The notes beneath the pieces were generated by a model that was given only the letters and a program-made list of their open reading frames with translations, did no database searches and was not told where the DNA came from. From positions 186,001-250,000 of the forward strand of contig NZ_CP044989.1 in assembly GCF_009017495.1 (NCBI RefSeq): DNA of 64,000 nt, given 5' to 3'. The position numbers and the translations under genes were made by a program. Origin of the DNA: Deinococcus sp. AJ005 (GTDB lineage: Bacteria > Deinococcota > Deinococci > Deinococcales > Deinococcaceae). This document shows positions 57,190-64,000 of the stretch, piece after piece. Every line of letters starts with the position of its first letter. Position 1 is the stretch's first letter.

Positions 57190-58275
57190 ATGAGCGAGAC
57201 GTTGCGGGGGGCAAGGCTGGAGTCGGGCGAGGGGCCGGGCGAGTGGATCTTCTCGGCGCAGGCGACGTTTTCGGGTGTGGAAGTGCCGCTGCGACTGGGC
57301 GCGCAGTCCTGGGGGACACTGAACGCGGCGCGTGACAATGCCGTACTGGTCTGTCATTACTACACCGGCACCATGCGCGCGGCAGGACTGAACCCGGACG
57401 GAACGCCCGGTTGGTGGGCGGCGCTGATCGGGCCGGGACTGGCGCTGAACACGGACCGCTTCTTCGTGATCTGTATGAACACGCCGTCCAACGTGCAGGC
57501 CCATGATCCTGGCATCGTGACCACCGGGCCAGACACCCCTCACCCAGATGGGAAGGTGTGGAGCGGGCGGTTTCCGGCCTGGGATTTTGGCGACCTGCAT
57601 GCCATTCAACTGGAATTGATGCGGGCGCTGGGGGTGGAGCGGTGGCACGCTGTGGCTGGCCCCAGTCTGGGCGGGTTGCAGGCCCTCCAGTGGGCGGCGC
57701 GGACCCCCAGACTTGCGCCGCGCGTGGTGGCGGTGGCCGCCAGCCCACACATCGGCACCGTGCTGCGTGACGCCTTCACTCCCTTTTTGCATCAGGTGGC
57801 GCGGGCAGGCGGCCTGGACAGTGCGCTGCGGCTGATCACTTTCTTCGGTCTGGGCGCTGATGGGCTGGAATCGATGTTCCGGGACGCAGATTTCGGCACT
57901 TATCTCTCCTCCCGCTCGGGGACCGCCAGCCTGCCGCACATTCTGGACATTGCGCGGCTGATAGAGACGCACGATCTGGCGGCAGTGGCCCCGCCCCCCG
58001 AGTTGTTTGCTCACTGGACTGAGGCTGGACTGCGGCTGCTCACCGTGAACATCGCTGTGGACCAGTTCTTCCCCGCCTCCGAGATGCGGACCTTCGCGCA
58101 GGCGTCGGCGGCAGCGGGGGTCAGTCACGCCCATCTGGAATTTGCCTCCGCGCAGGGGCATCTGGGCTGTGTGAATGACACGCTGGCCTTTGCCACGCAG
58201 ATGCGGGACCTGCTGGACACTCCCGCAGCGCCGCTTCTACCTGTTGCCAACGCCGAACGCTTTCCGCAGGTCTGA
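57190..58275 (+). CDS. Homoserine O-acetyltransferase-like alpha/beta hydrolase
   Basis: A 361-residue protein of the MetX branch of the alpha/beta hydrolase fold. The nucleophile elbow is GPSLGGLQAL, the acid VDQFFP and the His GHLGCVND. LGAQSWGTLNAARDNAVLVCHYYTG matches the N-terminus of MetX-like proteins, but the substrate loops differ (AGPSLGG as MetX, MNTPSNVQAHDPG unlike it), and no methionine gene adjoins. Acyl transfer or hydrolysis on a hydroxy-amino acid is inferred. It has a leaderless-type start. Confidence 0.83.
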   Translation: MSETLRGARLESGEGPGEWIFSAQATFSGVEVPLRLGAQSWGTLNAARDNAVLVCHYYTGTMRAAGLNPDGTPGWWAALIGPGLALNTDRFFVICMNTPSNVQAHDPGIVTTGPDTPHPDGKVWSGRFPAWDFGDLHAIQLELMRALGVERWHAVAGPSLGGLQALQWAARTPRLAPRVVAVAASPHIGTVLRDAFTPFLHQVARAGGLDSALRLITFFGLGADGLESMFRDADFGTYLSSRSGTASLPHILDIARLIETHDLAAVAPPPELFAHWTEAGLRLLTVNIAVDQFFPASEMRTFAQASAAAGVSHAHLEFASAQGHLGCVNDTLAFATQMRDLLDTPAAPLLPVANAERFPQV

Positions 58276-58811
58276 TTCTGGTGGATTTCGTGCCACACGC
58301 CGTACAGCACGGGCAGTGCCATCAGGCCAGACCACAGGAGCGCACGAACGTTCACGGCGATCAATCTACAAATGAATGACCTCTATGCCAGCCGTATGAA
58401 ACGGCATCATGTCGATGACTGCGGGCAGCGCCTGACACCCATGCCACCAACCAAAGCCGCTCCCGCCAGCCCGTTGGTCATCACCGTAGACGAGTTCGGG
58501 CTGCGGGCCAGCCATCTCAGGACTTGCCCCTGCACAGCCTGTTCTGCCGATTGAACCTTTCAATCTGATCTGCGGTCACGAGCAGGTGACGGGTCATGCG
58601 GCGTACGGGGGCGGCGTTACCAGTCTCTGACATCTTCACGCTACTGTTGTCAGCCGTCTATTGTCTCGGCATGCGAACAACACCCGGTCTCCCCTGCTGA
58701 CCACAAGCCGTCCTGCACAGCCCTGCCAGGTTGAGTATGCTCATTTGGTCAATTCATATCCAATGCACGCGAGCGGCACTCTGCCACCAGCACGCGCCCA
58801 GGGAGGATCAC
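58276..58811. other. Intergenic stretch with gene debris
   Basis: About 535 nt without a supported gene. Several short frames on both strands (for example minus 58366-58563, and a 26-codon minus frame from about 58600) look like pieces of a decayed gene but match nothing I recognise. The minus-strand sequence ALLWSGLMALPVLYGVWHEIHQ at 58276-58350 resembles a membrane helix. The 3' end holds the promoter of the acyl-CoA operon. Confidence 0.4.
58730..58759 (+). promoter_or_regulatory. Possible promoter of acyl-CoA operon
   Basis: TTGAGT (58730-58735), 18-nt spacer, CATATC (58754-58759). TTTGG...CCAATG around the spacer and -10 is an imperfect inverted repeat that could bind a repressor. Confidence 0.35.
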
Positions 58812-59942
58812 TTGGATTTCATGCTCGACTCGGAAGAACGCCAACTCCAGCAGCTCGCCCGCACCTTTACGCAGCGGGAGATCATCCCGCAGGCGGCGGA
58901 ACTGGACCGCAGCAAGGCATTTCCACAGGCCATCTACGATCAGGCGCTGGCCCTCGGCCTCCTGAATCTGACGGTACCGGAGGAATACGGCGGCGCTGGG
59001 CTGGGCTGTCTGGCCCTGACCCTGGTCACCGAGGAACTGTGCCGGGGCTGCGTGGGCGTCGGTGCCACCCTGAGCATCAACTCGCTGGCGGCAGACGCCA
59101 TCATCCACCACGGCAGCGAGGAGCAAAAGCGGTGGGTGCTGCCCCGGCTGGTGGCCGGTGAACTGGCGTCCTACGCCGCCACTGAGCCGGGCGCAGGCAG
59201 CGACGTGGCCGGCTTGCAGACCCGCGCAGCGCGAGACGGCGACGACTACGTGCTGTCGGGTAGCAAAACGTGGATCAGCAACGCCAACCACGCCTCGTTC
59301 TTCGTGGTGTTCGCCCGCACCGGGGACGGCGGCAGCCGGGGCCTGAGCGTCTTTATCGTCGAGCGCGGCACGCCGGGACTGCGGATCGGTGAGCCGCTGG
59401 ACAAGCTGGGCCAGCGTTGTGCGCCCACCTGCGAGGTCTTCTTCGACGGCTGCCGCATTCCTGCCTCCCAGCGTGTTGGCGAGGAAGGGCAGGGCTTCCG
59501 CATCGCCATGGACGCCTTCGATCACTCGCGTCCGATGGTGGCGGCCTTCGGGGTGGGCGTCCACGCCCGCTGCCTGGAGGAAAGTCTGGCTTACGCGCAA
59601 ACCCGGGTGACGATGGGGCAGCCGATCATCCGCCATCAACTGGTGGCCGCCAAGCTGGCCGAGATGTCCACCTCGCTGGAGGCCGCCCGGCTGCTGGCCT
59701 ACCGCGCCGCGTGGCTGATCGACCACGGTCAGCGCAACACCCTGGCCGCCTCGCAGGCCAAGCTGTTCGCTGCCGAGAGCGTGATGGTGGCGGCCACCGA
59801 GGCCGTGCAGATCTTCGGCGGCATGGGCTACTCGACGGAATACCCCGTAGAAAAGCTGTTCCGGGACGCCAAGGTCCTGCAAATCTATGAGGGCACCAGC
59901 GAGATCCAGAAACTGGTGATCGCCCGCGAGCTGCAGCGGTAA
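58812..59942 (+). CDS. Acyl-CoA dehydrogenase
   Basis: A 376-residue FAD enzyme that oxidises acyl-CoA to trans-2-enoyl-CoA. Landmarks: VPEEYGGAGLGCL, ATEPGAGSDVAGLQT, KTWISNANHASFF, and the catalytic base Glu360 in IYEGTSEIQK, the C-terminal position of short-chain, butyryl and 2-methylbutyryl enzymes. GGAGG at 58802-58806 fits the TTG at 58812 (5 nt) better than the ATG at 58821 (14 nt), so the TTG start is chosen. First gene of a four-gene operon. Confidence 0.93.
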   Translation: MDFMLDSEERQLQQLARTFTQREIIPQAAELDRSKAFPQAIYDQALALGLLNLTVPEEYGGAGLGCLALTLVTEELCRGCVGVGATLSINSLAADAIIHHGSEEQKRWVLPRLVAGELASYAATEPGAGSDVAGLQTRAARDGDDYVLSGSKTWISNANHASFFVVFARTGDGGSRGLSVFIVERGTPGLRIGEPLDKLGQRCAPTCEVFFDGCRIPASQRVGEEGQGFRIAMDAFDHSRPMVAAFGVGVHARCLEESLAYAQTRVTMGQPIIRHQLVAAKLAEMSTSLEAARLLAYRAAWLIDHGQRNTLAASQAKLFAAESVMVAATEAVQIFGGMGYSTEYPVEKLFRDAKVLQIYEGTSEIQKLVIARELQR

Positions 59943-59972
59943 TTCAGGACACCACGAACAGGGAGAAAGAAC

Positions 59973-60734
59973 ATGAATCTCAAAGACAAGACGGTGCTGA
60001 TCACGGGGGCGGCCTCCGGGCTGGGGGCAGGTACGGCCCGAATGGTGGCCGGGGCGGGCGGATTTCCGCTGATGCTGGACCTGAATGCGGAGGCGGGTGA
60101 GGCGCTGGCCGGGGAACTCGGCGGCCTGTTCGTGCGGGCGGACGTGGCCAGCGAGTCGGACGTGCAGGCCGCCCTCGATGCCGGACGCGAGCGCTTCGGC
60201 GCCTTGCACGGCGCGGTGAGCTGCGCCGGGATCGCCCCGGCGGCCACCACGGCGGGTAAGCGCGGCCCGCACCCGCTGGAGGTTTTCGAGCGCACGGTGC
60301 GGGTCAACCTGATCGGCACCTTCAACGTGATCCGCCTGTCGGCCCAGGCCATGCTGGACCACGAACCCGGCGAGGGGGGCGAGCGCGGGGTAATCGTCAA
60401 CACCGCCTCGGTGGCCGCCTATGACGGGCAGATCGGACAGGCAGCCTACGCGGCCAGCAAGGGGGGTGTGGTGGGCATGACCCTGCCCATCGCCCGTGAC
60501 CTGGCCCGCAGCGGCATACGCGTGGTCACCGTGGCTCCCGGCATCTTCGAGACGCCGATGCTTCAAGGGCTGCCGCAGGAGGCCCAGGATTCGCTGGGCC
60601 AGCAGGTGCCGTTTCCCAGCCGCCTGGGCCGCGCCGACGAATACGCCGCGCTGGTGCGGCACATCTTCGAGAATGGGATGCTCAACGGCGAGACCATCCG
60701 GCTGGACGGCGCAATCCGAATGGCCCCCAGGTGA
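59973..60734 (+). CDS. 3-hydroxyacyl-CoA dehydrogenase type 2 (HSD10-like SDR)
   Basis: A 253-residue SDR with [12 protein letters not shown], Asp in LMLDLN (NAD), [30 protein letters not shown] and [15 protein letters not shown], the pattern of HSD10. That family oxidises 3-hydroxyacyl-CoA, classically 2-methyl-3-hydroxybutyryl-CoA in isoleucine breakdown. Gap of 30 nt to the dehydrogenase; stop overlaps the next start (GTGA). Confidence 0.92.
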   Translation: MNLKDKTVLITGAASGLGAGTARMVAGAGGFPLMLDLNAEAGEALAGELGGLFVRADVASESDVQAALDAGRERFGALHGAVSCAGIAPAATTAGKRGPHPLEVFERTVRVNLIGTFNVIRLSAQAMLDHEPGEGGERGVIVNTASVAAYDGQIGQAAYAASKGGVVGMTLPIARDLARSGIRVVTVAPGIFETPMLQGLPQEAQDSLGQQVPFPSRLGRADEYAALVRHIFENGMLNGETIRLDGAIRMAPR

Positions 60735-62317
60735 GTGCCCACACTGCCCTGCTTGACCGGGCACGGCAAGACACCCTGGCCGACGCGCTGCACCGTTCGG
60801 TGCGCCGCCAGCCGGATGAACTGGCCCTGACCTTTGCCGGGCGGCAGTGGACCTACGCCGCGCTGGAACAGGGGGCCAACCGGGTGGCGCACGCGCTGCT
60901 GGGGGCGGGCCTCGTGAAGGGAGACCGGGTGCTGGCCTTCGGGCAGAACAGCGACGCCTACGTCCTGCTGTGGCTGGCCTGCACCCGCGCCGGACTGGTC
61001 CACGTGCCCGTGAATTACGCCCTGCGCCGCACCGAACTGGGCTATCTGGCCGGGCAGTGCAGCCCGTCGGCGGCTTTTACTGATCCCGCCCTGGTGCCGC
61101 ATCTGCAAGAGGCGCTTGACGGCCCCCTGAACCTGCGGGGCACTTTCCACGGCGGCCAGGACAGCGACGTCCTCACCTGGGCACAGGACGGGCGCCTGGA
61201 CTCCTCGCCGCCCGACATTGAACTGAGTGGCGATGACCTCGCCCAGTTGCTCTACACCTCCGGCACCACGGCGCTGCCCAAGGGGGCGATGATGACGCAC
61301 GCCGCGCTGCATGCCCATTACCTGAGCTGCCTGCACGACCTCGACCTGTCGCGGGATGACGTGGCGCTGGCTGCCCTGCCGCTGTACCACTCGGCGCAGA
61401 TGCACGTCTTCTTGATGCCGGGCCTGCTGGCGGGGGCCACCTGCCACCTGGTCACCTCGCCCGCGCCGGAAACGGTGCTGCCGCTGCTGGAAGGTCAGGG
61501 GATCACGTCCTTTTTCGCCCCGCCAACAGTGTGGCTGGGCCTGCTGCGGCACCCCGAATTCCGCCGCCGTGACCTGGGGCGCCTGAACAAGCTGTACTAC
61601 GGCGCGTCCATTATGCCCACCCCTGTCCTGCAAGAAATCATGGCGGCCCTACCCCACGCGGGCTTTTACAACTGCTACGGCCAGAGCGAACTCGGCCCCC
61701 TGGCCACGGTGCTGAGGCCGGAGGAACATCGGAAGCGTCCCGCCTCTGCCGGGCGGCCCGTACTGAATGTGCAGAGCCGCGTGATCACGCCTGAGATGCA
61801 GGACACTGCCCCCGGCGAGTTGGGCGAGATCGTCCACCGCTCCCCGCAACTGCTGACCGGCTACTGGGACAAACCGGAGGAGACGCGGGATGCCTTTGAA
61901 GGTGGGTGGTTTCACTCGGGCGATCTGGGGTATCTGGACGACGCTGGCTATCTGTACGTGGTGGACCGCGTCAAGGACGTGATCAACACGGGCGGCGTGC
62001 TGGTGGCGGGCCGCGAGGTGGAAGAGGCGCTGTTTACCCACCCCGCCGTCTCGGAAGTTGCCGTGATCGCACTGCCCGACGACGCCTGGATCGAGGCCGT
62101 GACCGCCGTTGTGGTGCTGCGGGCCGGGGCCGCCGCCAGCGCCGAGGAGTTGCGCGCCCACGCCCGCGCGACCCTGGCCCCCTTCAAGGTGCCCAAACAA
62201 ATCCATTTTGTGGAAGAGTTGCCCCGCAACACGGCGGGCAAGATTCTGAAGCGCGACCTGCGCGAACGGTTCGCACCGCGCCCCGACACGGCTCAGGCAC
62301 ACGAGGAGAACCCATGA
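60731..62317 (+). CDS. AMP-dependent acyl-CoA synthetase
   Basis: A 528-residue ANL enzyme: [62 protein letters not shown] and the catalytic lysine region [14 protein letters not shown]. It activates a short or medium carboxylic acid to the CoA thioester that feeds the other three enzymes. GTG start overlaps the previous stop; no ribosome binding site, so translation is coupled. Confidence 0.92.
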   Translation: MSAHTALLDRARQDTLADALHRSVRRQPDELALTFAGRQWTYAALEQGANRVAHALLGAGLVKGDRVLAFGQNSDAYVLLWLACTRAGLVHVPVNYALRRTELGYLAGQCSPSAAFTDPALVPHLQEALDGPLNLRGTFHGGQDSDVLTWAQDGRLDSSPPDIELSGDDLAQLLYTSGTTALPKGAMMTHAALHAHYLSCLHDLDLSRDDVALAALPLYHSAQMHVFLMPGLLAGATCHLVTSPAPETVLPLLEGQGITSFFAPPTVWLGLLRHPEFRRRDLGRLNKLYYGASIMPTPVLQEIMAALPHAGFYNCYGQSELGPLATVLRPEEHRKRPASAGRPVLNVQSRVITPEMQDTAPGELGEIVHRSPQLLTGYWDKPEETRDAFEGGWFHSGDLGYLDDAGYLYVVDRVKDVINTGGVLVAGREVEEALFTHPAVSEVAVIALPDDAWIEAVTAVVVLRAGAAASAEELRAHARATLAPFKVPKQIHFVEELPRNTAGKILKRDLRERFAPRPDTAQAHEENP

Positions 62318-63459
62318 GAGAAGCGGTCATTCTGGAAGCCGTGCGCACGCCCTACGGCAAGCGGGGCGGAGCTTACCGCGAGGTGCGGCCCGACGCCCTG
62401 CTCGCCTTCACGCTGAAGGGACTGCTAGAGCGCGCGGGCCTGGAGGCGGGCAAAATCGAGGACGTGATCACCGGCACCGTCACACAAATGGGTGAGCAGG
62501 GCGCGAACATCGGGCGGCTGGCGGTGCTGCTGGCCGGGTTTCCCGCCGAGGTGCCGGCCCTGAGCCTGAACCGCATGTGCGGCAGCGGACAGCAGGCGGT
62601 GCATTTTGCGTCGCAGGGGGTGGACGCCGGGGACCTGGGCTACGCCATCGGCTGCGGCGTCGAGAGCATGACCCGCGTGCCGATGTTCAGCGACATCGGC
62701 GGCGGCTTCGAGCGCCTCAACCCCGAGCTGCTGACTGCTGTGGACCTCATCCACCAGGGGGAAAGCGCTGAGCGCATCGCCGAGAAGTGGGGCCTGACCC
62801 GCGAGATGCTCGACGCCTTTGCTGCCGAAAGCCACCGCCGGGCCGCCGCGTCGCGCGGGCTGCACGCCGAACTGCTGCCTGCACCTGGGCTGGACGCCGA
62901 CGGAAACGCCATCACCGTTCAACACGACGAGGGCGTGCGCGGCGACATTGACCCGGTCAAGATGGCCGCCCTCAAGACACCGTTCCGGGAAGCCGGGGTG
63001 GTCACCGCCGGTAACGCCAGCCAGATCAGCGACGGGGCCGCCGCCGTGCTGGTGGGGGACCGGGAGGCGGCTGTCGCTGACGGCCTGCGCCCACGCGCCC
63101 GCTTCCGTGCCCGCGTGGTGGTGGGAGACGATCCCACCATGCAGCTCACGGGCGTTATTCCGGCCACCCGCAAGGCGCTGAAAAAGGCCGGGATGACCCT
63201 GGCCGACATCGACTGGATCGAGATCAACGAGGCCTTCGCCAGCGTGGCCCTGGCGTGGACGCACGAGCTGAAAGCCGATCCAGCCCGGGTCAATCCCTGG
63301 GGTGGGGCCGTGGCCCACGGCCATCCGCTGGGGGCCAGCGGGGCAGGATTGATGGCGAAGATGCTCACTGGTCTGGAAGCCACAGGCGGCACGTTCGGAT
63401 TGCAGACCATGTGCATCGGCCACGGCATGGCCACCGCCACCATCATTGAACGCCTGTGA
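62314..63459 (+). CDS. Thiolase (acetyl-CoA acyltransferase)
   Basis: A 381-residue thiolase. Nucleophile Cys89 in [10 protein letters not shown], His337 in [11 protein letters not shown] and the second cysteine Cys367 in [11 protein letters not shown] are all intact, so it should cleave 3-ketoacyl-CoA with CoA. The start ATG overlaps the synthetase stop (ATGA) and ACGAGGAG lies upstream. Last gene of the operon. Confidence 0.95.
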   Translation: MREAVILEAVRTPYGKRGGAYREVRPDALLAFTLKGLLERAGLEAGKIEDVITGTVTQMGEQGANIGRLAVLLAGFPAEVPALSLNRMCGSGQQAVHFASQGVDAGDLGYAIGCGVESMTRVPMFSDIGGGFERLNPELLTAVDLIHQGESAERIAEKWGLTREMLDAFAAESHRRAAASRGLHAELLPAPGLDADGNAITVQHDEGVRGDIDPVKMAALKTPFREAGVVTAGNASQISDGAAAVLVGDREAAVADGLRPRARFRARVVVGDDPTMQLTGVIPATRKALKKAGMTLADIDWIEINEAFASVALAWTHELKADPARVNPWGGAVAHGHPLGASGAGLMAKMLTGLEATGGTFGLQTMCIGHGMATATIIERL

Positions 63460-63499
63460 AGTTCTGGGCCGTCAACCGCTTTGGCAAGGAAGGAACAAA

Positions 63500-64000
63500 T
63501 GAACGAAACTCCTGACCGCAATGATGCACCAGAAGAGAAAAAAGACGCCCAGCACGCTGCTCGGAAGCCTTGTGATGAGGTGAGTGTCACCCGGCACAGC
63601 CTGAATGTAAACGGCAGGACCCTGAACTACACGGCCACGGCTGGAACGATGGTGCTGCTTGAGGAAAAGCACGCCAAGAACGGCGAATTTGAAGGCAACA
63701 AGGGGCGGGCCAGCGTCTTCTTCGTGGCCTACGCCCTGGACGATCAGGAGGCCACGACGCGCCCGGTGACTTTCGCCTACAACGGTGGGCCGGGCAGCCC
63801 ATCCCTGTGGCTACATCTGGGTCTCCTGGGACCGCGCCGGGTGGTGATGGGAGACGCCGGTGGGCTGACCGGGCCACCCTATCGGCTCACGGACAACGAG
63901 TTCACGCTCCTGACGGACACGGACCTCGTGTTCATCGATCCAGTGAGTACAGGCTATTCCCGCGTGACCGAGGGAGAGAATCCGGGCGATTTCCACGGCT
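63500..64000 (+). CDS. Peptidase S10 (serine carboxypeptidase), 5' part
   Basis: The first 167 residues of a gene that runs off the window. NVNGRTLNYTATAG, FAYNGGPGSPSLWLHLGLLGPRR and DLVFIDPVSTGYSR are hallmark segments of bacterial S10 carboxypeptidases. No signal peptide: the protein begins with about 25 charged residues. The catalytic Ser, Asp and His lie beyond the end. GGAAGGAA precedes the ATG. Forty nucleotides separate it from the thiolase stop. Confidence 0.87.

Noticed and set aside
57190..58275. Naming the gene metX
   Set aside because: The fold and nucleophile fit, but substrate loops and context (no methionine genes) do not allow that assignment.
58366..58563. 65-codon minus-strand frame and a 26-codon frame nearby
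   Set aside because: No recognisable family, no clean start; probably debris. A single TAACGCC string near 58613 lacks the second repeat and a proper -10, so it was not counted as a SARP site.

Overview
The window is about 64 kb of high-GC DNA that looks like a Deinococcus chromosome or megaplasmid. Signs include an HU protein with a Lys/Ala-rich N-terminal tail, many start codons placed 5-9 nt behind a TANNNT box with no ribosome binding site (the leaderless habit known from Deinococcus), a class Ib ribonucleotide reductase operon, and small interspersed repeats between genes. No rRNA, tRNA, CRISPR array or prophage was seen. One stand-alone tyrosine recombinase and one short transposon-like remnant are the only mobile-element signs.

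Layout. 1-15.6 kb: end of a PepSY membrane protein, HU, an AMP-dependent acyl-CoA synthetase, a methyltransferase, an OsmC/Ohr protein lacking its peroxidatic cysteine, an acyltransferase without a normal start codon, the recombinase, a GAF-GGDEF protein, a multi-sensor histidine kinase, a dienelactone-hydrolase-like enzyme, a RidA-like protein, a DUF1175 protein, AnmK and an unknown protein with a textbook leaderless promoter. 15.7-20.4 kb: thioesterase-nrdI-nrdE-nrdF-nrdH-like operon on the minus strand, preceded by a cobalamin riboswitch and an intrinsic terminator. 20.5-29.7 kb: a transposon-like remnant, alcohol dehydrogenase, MFS transporter, alpha/beta hydrolase, an unknown protein, glycerol kinase, an iodotyrosine-deiodinase-like flavoprotein and a disulfide oxidoreductase.

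30-42.8 kb is one tightly packed plus-strand operon of twelve genes. It encodes a complete dipeptide-type ABC importer followed by a GntR regulator, a creatininase-family amidohydrolase, a ketopantoate-reductase-like protein, two SDRs, an M20 dipeptidase and an M32 carboxypeptidase. Most junctions are 4-bp ATGA or GTGA overlaps. It reads as uptake and stepwise breakdown of a peptide or amide-linked compound. 42.9-47.1 kb holds a FadR-type regulator with its own operator and a second binding protein plus two permeases with no ATPases.

47.2-58.3 kb holds 3-hydroxybutyrate dehydrogenase, a 1018-residue ATPase-TPR-SARP regulator, a branched-chain-amino-acid-type ABC importer with an embedded alpha/beta hydrolase, and a homoserine-acetyltransferase-like enzyme. 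Three promoters here share two 11-bp direct repeats placed exactly 3 nt before the -10 box, which is the layout of SARP-activated promoters, so I infer a local SARP regulon. 58.8-63.5 kb is an acyl-CoA oxidation operon (acyl-CoA dehydrogenase, HSD10-like dehydrogenase, acyl-CoA synthetase, thiolase) with no enoyl-CoA hydratase in view. The window ends inside a peptidase S10 gene.
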